From positions 1-29,581 of the forward strand of contig JAKAAK010000006.1 in the NCBI GenBank assembly GCA_021797025.1: a stretch of 29,581 nt of DNA, written 5' to 3'. Positions within the stretch are counted from its first letter, which is position 1; each line of letters starts with the position of its first letter. The notes beneath the pieces are model-generated. The model saw only the letters and a program-made list of their open reading frames with translations. It was not told the DNA's origin and searched no databases. The DNA comes from Thermoplasmata archaeon. Its GTDB lineage: Archaea > Thermoplasmatota > Thermoplasmata > Thermoplasmatales > Thermoplasmataceae. The position numbers and the translations under genes are program-made. This document shows, one piece after another, positions 15,779 to 23,323 of the stretch.

Positions 15779-16720
15779 TTATTTATAGTTCATTAGAATT
15801 TCCGGGAAAGAATCCAGGTAGAAGTAATTTGTGTTAAAATGTCCTGCTGAATATTCTTTGTATGTGTGGTTAATCCTGTTTTTTTCCAGTGTATGATGTA
15901 TGATATTCATTCCAATATTTATTCTGAATTCATCATGATTCCCTGTCTGGAGTATAATCTTCTTTCCCATGAGATGTTCCATCTCATCCTTGAGTCTGTT
16001 AACCGGATCAAATTTAAGCCATCTTTCCCATATCTCCGGAATTAATTCTCCTGTTTCGTCAGAAAATGGTAGTTTTATACCTGTTCTATCCGGAGAATAG
16101 AATCCAGCCATTGCTATGACATTATAAGCTGTTATCTGATTCTGTGTGTGCGTTAAGCTTTTTCTGTATGTATTGATAAATTCATCTATGCCGGATTCCC
16201 TGGTCTCCATATAGGCAGTCGAAAAATCAGGCATGTAACAGTATGGGAAATAGGAATCTCCGGAAATATCTATGAATCCTTTGTAAAGTTCAGGGTGACC
16301 TAGTGCTAGGGAAATTGATCCGAAACCTCCTGAGGATTTACCGAAGAGGAATATATCCCTGTCACCATATTTCGATTTTATATATTTCAGTAAATCTCTT
16401 GTGATATACGTTTCATAATCTCCAATAGCACTGGAATCAACAAACTGGTTTCCACCGAATTTTGTCATCGTGTCTGGAAGAACTATTATGAATCCGAATT
16501 CATCCTGTAATTTTGTTATTACATCAATGAAATCCGTACTGGTATAACTTCTATTAAGAAAACTGTTGCCTGACCCAAAAAATCCGGGGAGTCCTATAAG
16601 TACCGGGGTACTTTCCTTTACCATATTCTCCACAGTTATTATTTTTCTTATGTATGGGTCCCCCAGTGGATTATTTTTTAAAGCTTTTACTACCAGTTCG
16701 TCCTCTTGTATTTTATACAT
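15779..16720 (-). CDS. Alpha/beta hydrolase, esterase-D-like
   Basis: This 313-residue serine hydrolase resembles putative esterases of the EstD / S-formylglutathione-hydrolase group. The nucleophile is S129 in G-K-S-S-G, and the remaining triad members are probably D263 (N-H-D-E-F) and H294 (A-G-H-F). An oxyanion region L-P-G-F-F-G-S-G lies near residues 44-51. There is no signal peptide, so it is cytoplasmic. The substrate is unknown; glutathione is not expected in this organism, so a formylglutathione role is unlikely. It is divergent from the tiny acidic protein gene. Confidence 0.85.
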   Translation of the reverse strand: MYKIQEDELVVKALKNNPLGDPYIRKIITVENMVKESTPVLIGLPGFFGSGNSFLNRSYTSTDFIDVITKLQDEFGFIIVLPDTMTKFGGNQFVDSSAIGDYETYITRDLLKYIKSKYGDRDIFLFGKSSGGFGSISLALGHPELYKGFIDISGDSYFPYCYMPDFSTAYMETRESGIDEFINTYRKSLTHTQNQITAYNVIAMAGFYSPDRTGIKLPFSDETGELIPEIWERWLKFDPVNRLKDEMEHLMGKKIILQTGNHDEFRINIGMNIIHHTLEKNRINHTYKEYSAGHFNTNYFYLDSFPEILMNYK

Positions 16721-16787
16721 GATACTTCATAGCTTCTGCATATAAAGATTTCAGGGGTATATGAACAGAGTTCAATTCAGGTAACCG

Positions 16788-16800
16788 TAATATTTATTAA
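16788..16800 (+). promoter_or_regulatory. TATA box of the acidic microprotein
   Basis: TAATATTTATTAA is centred at about 16794, placing transcription start near 16815-16820. That leaves a short leader that just contains the Shine-Dalgarno site. Confidence 0.5.
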
Positions 16801-16821
16801 TACGTATATTAATTAAGACTT

Positions 16822-16830
16822 AAGGAGGTG
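16822..16830 (+). promoter_or_regulatory. Strong Shine-Dalgarno site of the acidic microprotein
   Basis: AAGGAGGTG matches the 16S rRNA 3' end and lies five bases before the ATG at 16836. It is the best ribosome site in the window and argues that this 24-codon ORF is translated. Confidence 0.75.
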
Positions 16831-16835
16831 CATCA

Positions 16836-16910
16836 ATGGTCAGTTTCATAATGCATTTTGATGAAGACGACGATGACGATGAAGAAGAAGACGACGATGA
16901 TGAAGAATAA
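16836..16910 (+). CDS. 24-residue hyper-acidic microprotein
   Basis: The ORF reads M-V-S-F-I-M-H-F followed by sixteen residues that are all Asp or Glu, then TAA. Aspartate and glutamate codons are mixed (GAC, GAT, GAA), so it is more than a simple perfect repeat. A near-perfect Shine-Dalgarno site five bases upstream and a TATA box about 40 bases upstream support real expression. No known family fits. It could bind metal ions, protons or basic proteins, or mimic nucleic acid; none of these is shown. It is divergent from the esterase gene and followed by a 400-base non-coding stretch. Confidence 0.65.
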   Translation: MVSFIMHFDEDDDDDEEEDDDDEE

Positions 16911-17312
16911 ATTCTAAAATATGATTATATTTTTTTGAAGAACAGCATATTATCTTGTTATAATCGATTTAAATCAACTTTGTGATCTATCAGCCAGGAT
17001 ATAATTATTGTACCCAGATATTAAATGTATATCCGCGATATGCAGAATACTGCTTAAAATGGGTTTTTATTGAGATACGGGAACAGTAATTTAAGATTTC
17101 AGGAACGGAAACCCATATAGGTTTGACAGGAAGGAGGATACTGAATCTAACCCGGCCTTATAATATGACTATCCATTGATTATTACCCATAGAAATTATA
17201 AATTTACTGTTCAAACAGGTATTATAATGGAGGGAAGAACCAAGTTTGGTAACAATATTTTCAAGTTGCCGGTTATTCAAATCTGTTAAATAAACATTCA
17301 TTATTTACATTC
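16911..17312. other. 402-base intergenic stretch with alternative inverted repeats
   Basis: No convincing gene is present. ATGGGTTT (17059-17066) pairs perfectly with AAACCCAT (17109-17116), and the same second arm can instead pair with GGTTT at 17120-17124 to form a short hairpin. An AAGGAGG lies just after (17131-17137) without a usable start codon. A 20-codon ORF (17227-17289) has a TATA-like TTATAAAT at leaderless distance. The region may be the microprotein's long 3' end, a small RNA, or an upstream regulatory region of the next gene. Confidence 0.4.
17285..17294 (+). promoter_or_regulatory. TATA box of the CoADR-like gene
   Basis: GTTAAATAAA is centred about 23 bases before the ATG at 17313. 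Confidence 0.4.
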
Positions 17313-18629
17313 ATGAATATAGTTGTAATCGGGGGTGGTGCAGCGGGTATGTCAGCAGCCTCAAAAGCAAGACGTATGGACGGAAATGCAAAAATAACAG
17401 TACTGGAAAAAACAGGGTATGTTTCATATGCAGAATGCGGCATGCCATATTACCTATCCGGATACTTTGGTAATTTCAGGGATTTGCTCCATTATCCTGT
17501 AAGTGAATTTACTGAACACCGGAATATAAATGTTATAACAGGAATAGCTGCAACTGCAATAAACACCAGTAAAAAATATGTTGAGGCCGGTGGGAATACC
17601 TATAACTATGATAAGCTTGTGCTTGCAACCGGGGCAGCGCCAAAAATTCCGGATGAGTTCAAAAACTCCGGTATTTCCCTCAGAAACATGGAAAGTGCTA
17701 TTGCTATGAAAGATAAATTGGCCAGTGTAAAAAGTTTAACCATTATCGGTGCCGGTGTTCTGGGGACTGAATTGTTTTCACTGCTTTCAGGTAAATATAA
17801 GGTTAAATTAATATCCAAGCATGAGTATTTGCTGCCCCATCTAGACCCTGACATGGGAGATGTTTTGAATAAACTTGTAAAAGAAAACAACAGTGATATT
17901 GAGTATAATTCTGTTCCGGAATCCATATCTGAAATAGATGGAAAATACAGGATTAACACTACTTCAGATTCGTTCATTACTGATTATATAATATTTGCCA
18001 CGGGCATCAAGGCATCGGTAGAACTGGCAGCAGAGGCGGGAATAGAACTTACAGCTGATGGATTGATCAGGGTCAATGACTTTTTGCAGACGTCAAATGA
18101 GGATATATACGCGGGTGGAGACAATGTTGCGACCAGAAACCTGGCCACCGGCGGCTACGGGTATTATCCCCTTGCACAGGTTGCGAACAAAATGGGAAGA
18201 ACAATAGGAATCAATCTGTTCGGAAATAGAAGGGTATTTCCCGGAGCACTGGGCACTACGGTAATCAATGTATTCGGATACCAGGTAGGATATACTGGAA
18301 TTAACAGTATAACGGCTAAAAAGTCAGGAATTGACTGTGAAGGGATATTTATCAAGGCAAAGGACAAATCCAATTACCTCCATGGAACTGATGTATATGT
18401 AAAGATAATATATGAAAAAAAGTCAGGAAAACTTACCGGTGCACAGATAATAGGAAAGGAAAATGCAGCATGGAGATTGAATGTACTGGCAGGTGCGATA
18501 TCAGGACATATGACACTTTATGATCTTCTGTATAGTGACCTGGGTTATGAGCCTGAATATGGGCCTGTATGGGACCCTATTATTATTGCAGCCAGCCAAG
18601 GATTAGACAAAGCGGATGATCAGGTATGA
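17313..18629 (+). CDS. CoA-disulfide reductase / NADH oxidase-type flavoprotein
   Basis: This 438-residue FAD- and NAD(P)H-dependent oxidoreductase carries the N-terminal FAD motif G-G-G-A-A-G (7-12) and the single redox cysteine C42 in Y-A-E-C-G-M-P-Y, as in CoADR and Nox enzymes. The NAD-binding motif is G-A-G-V-L-G (about 147-152), and the second FAD motif Y-A-G-G-D-N is followed by a dimerisation domain ending in W-D-P-I-I-I-A-A. It probably keeps CoA or a related thiol reduced; direct oxygen or sulfur reduction are alternatives. Its 3' end overlaps that of the convergent glycosyltransferase by 27 bases. Confidence 0.92.
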   Translation: MNIVVIGGGAAGMSAASKARRMDGNAKITVLEKTGYVSYAECGMPYYLSGYFGNFRDLLHYPVSEFTEHRNINVITGIAATAINTSKKYVEAGGNTYNYDKLVLATGAAPKIPDEFKNSGISLRNMESAIAMKDKLASVKSLTIIGAGVLGTELFSLLSGKYKVKLISKHEYLLPHLDPDMGDVLNKLVKENNSDIEYNSVPESISEIDGKYRINTTSDSFITDYIIFATGIKASVELAAEAGIELTADGLIRVNDFLQTSNEDIYAGGDNVATRNLATGGYGYYPLAQVANKMGRTIGINLFGNRRVFPGALGTTVINVFGYQVGYTGINSITAKKSGIDCEGIFIKAKDKSNYLHGTDVYVKIIYEKKSGKLTGAQIIGKENAAWRLNVLAGAISGHMTLYDLLYSDLGYEPEYGPVWDPIIIAASQGLDKADDQV

Positions 18630-19358
18630 AAATATTACCATGATAATTACCAGGCCTGCAAAGCCCAGCAGGAACCTGAACATTTTTTTATTATATACAA
18701 CAAATAGAAAGAAGTTGACTATTTCACGCATCTTGAGTTTTGATTTGCCTTCTGTTCTCTTCACAAAAACCACGGGGTATTCGGTAATTTTGAATCCTTC
18801 ATGTTTCAGCCTGCTGACTATATCAACCTGCCCAACATAACCGTTTTCTATGTCTGTCTGCTTTCCCAGGTAATCACACGCCTCTCTGCTGTATACCCTG
18901 AATCCTGATGTACAGTCATGCAGGTCAACATCAAAGGATATCCTGAAAAGCATGTTGGCAATTTTGCTTATTACCTGCCTGATAAATTCATCATTTGTAA
19001 TCCCGCTCTCCATATACCGGGATCCTATCACAAGATCAGATTTTGTTCTGATTGCCTGTTCCACCATCCCCGGGACGTCCTCTGGCCTGTGTGACAAATC
19101 AGCATCCATAACAACAACATAATCTGTATCAGTAAGTCTCATTCCGTCTATTTCTGCACTTATCAGGCCCAGCCTGCCTCCTCTAGTAAGAAGATGCACC
19201 CCCGGATACTGTTGTTCCAGTTTTTCAGTCCCATCATTTGACATGTCATCGATTATATAAATTGAATTTAAATCCCTATTTTTTAAAGCCGGTATAAGCC
19301 TGCTCAGATTCTCTTTCTCGTTTAAGGCCGGAATAACAACGGAGGAATTGGATGACAT
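18603..19358 (-). CDS. Family 2 glycosyltransferase, dolichol-phosphate mannosyltransferase-like
   Basis: This 251-residue GT-A enzyme has V-I-P-A-L-N-E (8-14), the metal-binding D-A-D-L-S-H (about 85-90) and V-I-G-S-R-Y, all typical of polyprenol-phosphate mannose/glucose synthases. A single hydrophobic segment near the C-terminus (about 226-250) anchors it in the membrane. It probably transfers a hexose from a nucleotide sugar to dolichol phosphate for protein or lipid glycosylation on the cell surface. The last 27 bases overlap the CoADR-like gene tail-to-tail. Confidence 0.9.
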   Translation of the reverse strand: MSSNSSVVIPALNEKENLSRLIPALKNRDLNSIYIIDDMSNDGTEKLEQQYPGVHLLTRGGRLGLISAEIDGMRLTDTDYVVVMDADLSHRPEDVPGMVEQAIRTKSDLVIGSRYMESGITNDEFIRQVISKIANMLFRISFDVDLHDCTSGFRVYSREACDYLGKQTDIENGYVGQVDIVSRLKHEGFKITEYPVVFVKRTEGKSKLKMREIVNFFLFVVYNKKMFRFLLGFAGLVIIMVIFSYLIIRFV

Positions 19359-19407
19359 AAACTACACAGGATAAATTCATTGAATTTAAAATATTTGAAT
19401 TATACCC

Positions 19408-19548
19408 ATGGTTATTTCTTATATTGAATCAAACAAAAATGCCAGCCTGATAATATGCAAGAATACATTGTTCCTATTTATTGGAAAATATAAAAATTTC
19501 CACTTCCCGCTTATAAATGAAATAAAAATGAGTTCAATTAAAAAATAA
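19408..19548 (+). CDS. Possible 46-residue small protein
   Basis: An uninterrupted ATG-to-TAA frame fills the gap between the glycosyltransferase start and the end of the TrmB-like gene, stopping one base before the latter. The product is basic, with a hydrophobic middle (L-I-I-C and L-F-L-F-I). A TTTAAAATA element lies about 20 bases before the ATG. In AT-rich DNA a frame of this length can arise by chance, so this is tentative. Confidence 0.3.
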   Translation: MVISYIESNKNASLIICKNTLFLFIGKYKNFHFPLINEIKMSSIKK

Positions 19549-19549
19549 A

Positions 19550-20575
19550 TCATTGTGGCATTTTTTCTGCGTGTAATTCCAGCAGGTCCATCCTTATATC
19601 TTCAATGCGTGTCAGTCTTCCTCCCACGGTAAAAACACGCTCTTCGGTTTCTATTAAATATGAATTTTTATATCCGGGTATTACATCTGTGCCTTTTATA
19701 TTGCCACTTACGTCAATTTCCCCGTTCTGGGTGTCACCGGACACATGACCGCTGAGTTTATAGCCATTATTCATAAATACATTGATAGCCTCACATGAAA
19801 TCCAGGAGGTTTTAAATTGCCATGAATCCTTGATCTGGAATTTTGATATGTAAATAGATGGTTTCCAGACTATATTATAATAATAATAATTGATGATGTG
19901 AATCATTTCCTGCTCCTGGAAATCTATAGCATATTTAGTTTTTGTACTGATATTATCCACATACACTATTGCCTCGTCGCGATCAGTGATGATTATTTCC
20001 GGGGATATCCCGGGACGCCTTTTTATCACTGCTTTGGACACAAAGGGCGTGATATCATACCTATCTGAGTCCGGAAATATAGTGATAATAATGGAAACGC
20101 CTCTTTCCGCCGCTTCCAGAAGATATTTATCCAGGTATTTAAGAAGGGGAAGGCGCAATGAAACTATAATTTCATGCTGGGCATTCAAAATCATATTTTT
20201 CATCTGTTCCCTGATTAGATTTATGTTGTCCATGTACCATAAGTAAGGATTATATTTTGTGGTTTCAGGTTCAGCGCTCTTTATGTACTGTGAGAGTTCG
20301 TCTTTATAGGATGTCATATCTCCGATTATTTTCGTAAGGGCTACATCCACAGGCACCGCCCTGTAAATTTTTTTCTTCCCGGGGCTTATTTCTATTAATC
20401 CCTTGGTAAGGAGATTATTGAAAAGATCGTAAACCCTGGGTTGTGGAACTCCTGCTGTAGAGACGATAGAAGTCGAAGTTTGCGGTCCATTAAGCAATAA
20501 AGTCTTGTACACTTTTATTTCATAGGGTGATAATCCAAATTTTGATAACTTTTCGAATAATTCTTCACCTGCCAT
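19550..20575 (-). CDS. TrmB-family transcriptional regulator
   Basis: This is a full-length TrmB-type regulator of 341 residues. The N-terminal winged helix (about 1-80) includes L-S-x-Y-E-x-K-V-Y, followed by a recognition helix with V-P-Q-P-R-V-Y-D-L. A coiled linker (about 85-105) and a C-terminal PLD-like/sugar-binding region follow. TrmB proteins control sugar transport and glycolytic or gluconeogenic genes in archaea, often responding to sugars. Adjacent genes are a peroxiredoxin (upstream on the same strand) and a glycosyltransferase, so its own targets are unclear. A TATA-like element lies about 27 bases before its ATG. Confidence 0.92.
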   Translation of the reverse strand: MAGEELFEKLSKFGLSPYEIKVYKTLLLNGPQTSTSIVSTAGVPQPRVYDLFNNLLTKGLIEISPGKKKIYRAVPVDVALTKIIGDMTSYKDELSQYIKSAEPETTKYNPYLWYMDNINLIREQMKNMILNAQHEIIVSLRLPLLKYLDKYLLEAAERGVSIIITIFPDSDRYDITPFVSKAVIKRRPGISPEIIITDRDEAIVYVDNISTKTKYAIDFQEQEMIHIINYYYYNIVWKPSIYISKFQIKDSWQFKTSWISCEAINVFMNNGYKLSGHVSGDTQNGEIDVSGNIKGTDVIPGYKNSYLIETEERVFTVGGRLTRIEDIRMDLLELHAEKMPQ

Positions 20576-20626
20576 AAAGGTTTATCATAAAGATATAAAT
20601 AAATATTTATATTTGCCAATAAAAAA

Positions 20627-21214
20627 TTAAAGTTTTCCTATATCTCTTACTATATTTATATCCAGAGGAGTCTCTCCAGGTGTCCAGTTTGCCGGTATTG
20701 CACACATGTGCCCAGCCTCCTCAGGAGTATCACGTAATGTTTTAAGACCCATGAATGCTCCGTAAATATGCCTTACATCTTTTCCAAGGCCATTATTGAA
20801 CATTGCCTCATACTGTATTTTTCCGTCAGGGTCTATTATCACAAGGCCCCTCTGTGCCTGATATCCCTGGGAATCAAGGAATCCATAGTCCTTAGCAATT
20901 TCTTTTTTATAGTCATCAATGAGTGGTATTTTGCTCTTGCTTACCCTGGGAGAAGTGTCACACCATGCCTTGTGCGAAAATACTGAGTCCTCACTTATAC
21001 CGAAAACCTGGGCCCCATCTTTCAAAAACTGGTCATAAGATCCCATTAGTGCTTCAATATCGGTGGCACATACAAATGTAAAATCTCCCGGATAAAAAGT
21101 AAGTATTACCCATTTACCCCTGTAATCTGACAATTTAATCTTCTTTATTTCCTTCTTTTCCGGAAAATATGTATCTGTTTCAAAATCCGGTGCTAATTCT
21201 CCTATCTGTAACAT
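20627..21214 (-). CDS. 2-Cys peroxiredoxin (AhpC/TSA type)
   Basis: This 195-residue typical 2-Cys peroxiredoxin has its peroxidatic C49 in Y-P-G-D-F-T-F-V-C. The resolving cysteine is C171 in H-M-C-A-I-P-A-N-W, a variant of the usual C-P-A-N-W. A third cysteine, C85, lies in H-K-A-W-C. The segment after C49 reads A-T-D-I where P-T-E-I is common. It removes hydrogen peroxide, important for iron-oxidising acidophiles. It is upstream of the TrmB-like gene on the same strand, but each has TATA-like sequence. The electron donor is unknown. Confidence 0.95.
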   Translation of the reverse strand: MLQIGELAPDFETDTYFPEKKEIKKIKLSDYRGKWVILTFYPGDFTFVCATDIEALMGSYDQFLKDGAQVFGISEDSVFSHKAWCDTSPRVSKSKIPLIDDYKKEIAKDYGFLDSQGYQAQRGLVIIDPDGKIQYEAMFNNGLGKDVRHIYGAFMGLKTLRDTPEEAGHMCAIPANWTPGETPLDINIVRDIGKL

Positions 21215-21400
21215 AGTTATCGATAATAAATAATTATATCTTATATTAATTTAACTGATTCTGATTTCAACATCTCCAAAAATACAATTAAATTCAGTGA
21301 TTCTGAAATAGTTTACTTTCATGGAAGAATTTATTTAAAAAATATTTTGTAGCATAACATGAGACTCAAATTACAAAATATGCAAAAGTTTTATACAAAA

Positions 21401-21410
21401 AATTATATAT
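21401..21410 (+). promoter_or_regulatory. TATA box of the coiled-coil gene
   Basis: AATTATATAT is centred about 26 bases before the ATG at 21431. Confidence 0.5.
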
Positions 21411-21430
21411 GACTTAACATATATTCCATT

Positions 21431-22207
21431 ATGGCAAATGCTAAAAAACAGCTGGAAGAATTTCAGGATCAAGTACAGAAGATGCACTCAGACATAGGTA
21501 ATCTTGAATCAGCAAATGAGAATTTAAAATCACATATAAGTGAACTTGAAAACAAAATTGATGAAGATAATAAACAGATGGCCGAACTTCAAAAAGAAAA
21601 CGAATCATTAAAGCAATCGCTCCTTAATACAAATGAAGCACTGGTGTCATCAAAAAAAAGTTTGGCAAGTATGCAACTTGAACTTGAAGATAGAAATGCG
21701 GAAATTGAGGCGAATAAGAATATAATTGCAGAAAACAAGGAAGGTATAGAAAAATTAGAACAGGAAAATGGTCAGTTGAGAGATGATCTGGAGAACAAAA
21801 CTGCATCTGACAATGATACCATAATGAAGCTCACACAGCAAGTGGATGATAAAAATAAGTCTGTAGTTGATTTACAGGCAAGAATTGCAGAAATAGAAAA
21901 AAATAATAAAGAGATCATGTCATCATCACAGAAGCAAGAAGCAAAGATTAAATCTCTTGAAGCCAGCAATGAACAGAAGGATATGCTGAATAGCGAGCTC
22001 AAAGTGCTGAATTATGGAATGGATCAAAAGATTAAAATGCATGAGCTCAAGGAAAAATCACTGGAAGACACCATACAAATTTTAAACTCTGCAAACGATA
22101 ATTTCAAACTATTATTAGAAAAATATAGATTCCTGGTAGATAATAATATGACTGTGCGAAAGAGGACATTGTCAACAAAAAAATCGGTAAAAGCTGAGAA
22201 GAAGTAG
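21431..22207 (+). CDS. Long coiled-coil protein, 258 residues
   Basis: Nearly the whole protein (about residues 5-235) is a predicted coiled coil: heptad-spaced Leu/Ile/Met with abundant Glu, Lys, Gln and Asn, and only short breaks. It lacks proline until the end and has one short aromatic stretch (K-Y-R-F, about 233-236). The tail (240-258) is basic with Lys and Arg. There are no Walker motifs, so it is not an SMC ATPase, and no membrane segment. It is monocistronic with a good TATA box. The role is unknown: a structural, chromosome-associated or cytoskeleton-like function is possible in a wall-less cell, but this is speculation. Confidence 0.85.
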   Translation: MANAKKQLEEFQDQVQKMHSDIGNLESANENLKSHISELENKIDEDNKQMAELQKENESLKQSLLNTNEALVSSKKSLASMQLELEDRNAEIEANKNIIAENKEGIEKLEQENGQLRDDLENKTASDNDTIMKLTQQVDDKNKSVVDLQARIAEIEKNNKEIMSSSQKQEAKIKSLEASNEQKDMLNSELKVLNYGMDQKIKMHELKEKSLEDTIQILNSANDNFKLLLEKYRFLVDNNMTVRKRTLSTKKSVKAEKK

Positions 22208-22509
22208 TTCAATATGCTTAGCGCGAATATGATAAAATAAAATTTCTATATATTTTCCTGAGGAATATGCTTTGAAATAGCAGACGTCATCGTAATTTTA
22301 ATTATTAGTGGATATCTCTTTAACCTGAATATGCTGTAATATTTGTTAGTTGTGATCATGGAATTTCAGGTTTCAACAATAAAGGCTTGAAGGCCGAGCC
22401 ATTAGAGGGAAACGAAGTACCCCAGATGCCTTTACTTTTCATTTATTAAAATTACTTTGGATAGTTTCATATCAATTATGATGTGAGACCAGTCAGATGT
22501 TTTAAATAT
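22208..22509. other. 302-base intergenic stretch
   Basis: No protein gene is seen. The middle part (about 22360-22440) is richer in G and C than its surroundings and contains a seven-base inverted repeat and T-rich ends, described separately as a possible small RNA. The remainder is plain AT-rich sequence between two convergent genes. Confidence 0.5.
22366..22440 (+). ncRNA. Possible small structured RNA
   Basis: TAAAGGC (22380-22386) pairs with GCCTTTA (22428-22434), closing a GC-richer segment with an inner GGCT/AGCC hairpin (22384-22400) and a possible GGG/CCC pair. A TATA-like GTAATATTTG (22336-22345) lies about 25 bases before the proposed 5' end, and T-rich sequence follows the 3' arm. 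No box C/D or ACA motif was found and no known RNA family was recognised. The strand is a guess based on these flanks. Confidence 0.3.
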
Positions 22510-23133
22510 TTATATTACAAGTCTTACAGTTTTTAACATTGAGGCTGAGAATTTAAGCTCCCCATTACTGTTTGATAATATTATATTTTCCCCACCAATT
22601 AATTCAACAGCGGTATCAGGAAACATCCCTAGATCTGCCATTTTTTTCAATATAGCCGTATCCTCGTAAACTATTCTACTTATTCTATATCTCCCGGGTA
22701 CTGCCTGTATTAAATTAATATCGTCTATTTTCAATGAATTGTATATCATATTCCCGTGGGGACATTTAATCGGGTTTCCAAGATTCTTAATAAAATTATC
22801 AAAATATTTATCTTCAATAGTATGTTCAATATCCATAACTGCCGAATGAGAATATTCCCAGGGAACTTCGAGCATTTTTACTGCAAATACTTCAGAAATT
22901 CTATGTTTTTTAATCACGGGTATTGCCATAGCATATCCTTCCCGGGTCAATTTAATATCTCTTCCTTCTTTTTTTATAAGATTTTTCCTTTCAAGTTTTG
23001 ACAGATATTCTGAAACTGTGGCCATTGATACATTGAGATCTCTACTTATCTGATTTTCATTTGCCACTTCAAAAGCTTCAGATAATGAAAAAATAGTTTT
23101 TATATAATCTTCCTCATTATTCTTGAAGTTCAT
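22510..23133 (-). CDS. DtxR/IdeR-family metal-dependent repressor with FeoA-like domain
   Basis: This 207-residue regulator has a winged helix (1-68), a metal-binding dimerisation domain (about 70-130) and a C-terminal FeoA/SH3-like domain (about 138-207). Candidate metal ligands are D9, H77, E81, H96, E103 and H104. The position of DtxR Cys102 or MntR Glu99 is M100. C124-P-H-G follows, a common family motif. It probably uses Fe(II) or Mn(II) as co-repressor to control metal uptake. A 20-base palindrome (23140-23159) just upstream of its start suggests self-repression. The ATG start at 23133 is well placed. Confidence 0.92.
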   Translation of the reverse strand: MNFKNNEEDYIKTIFSLSEAFEVANENQISRDLNVSMATVSEYLSKLERKNLIKKEGRDIKLTREGYAMAIPVIKKHRISEVFAVKMLEVPWEYSHSAVMDIEHTIEDKYFDNFIKNLGNPIKCPHGNMIYNSLKIDDINLIQAVPGRYRISRIVYEDTAILKKMADLGMFPDTAVELIGGENIILSNSNGELKFSASMLKTVRLVI

Positions 23134-23139
23134 GAAAGA

Positions 23140-23159
23140 TAATTAGGTATGCCTAATTA
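23140..23159. promoter_or_regulatory. Palindromic operator of the DtxR-like gene
   Basis: TAATTAGG-TATG-CCTAATTA has eight-base perfect arms and a four-base centre. It sits 7-26 bases before the start codon, between the TATA region (about 23168-23177) and the ATG. The TTAGG/CCTAA core resembles DtxR/IdeR boxes. I found no second copy by eye in the window. Confidence 0.65.
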
Positions 23160-23323
23160 AACCTTTTCATAAATACATTTTTTTGCTTATCTGAAAGCAT
23201 TTCCAAATTTAAGTTGTATACTCATAACCTTGAAGGCTGAAAATTCAATTATATTAGCTTGTGAAGAAAGTCACTTATGATAAAAGGTATAATATTGATA
23301 TAAATATATGCCATTTGAATTGA

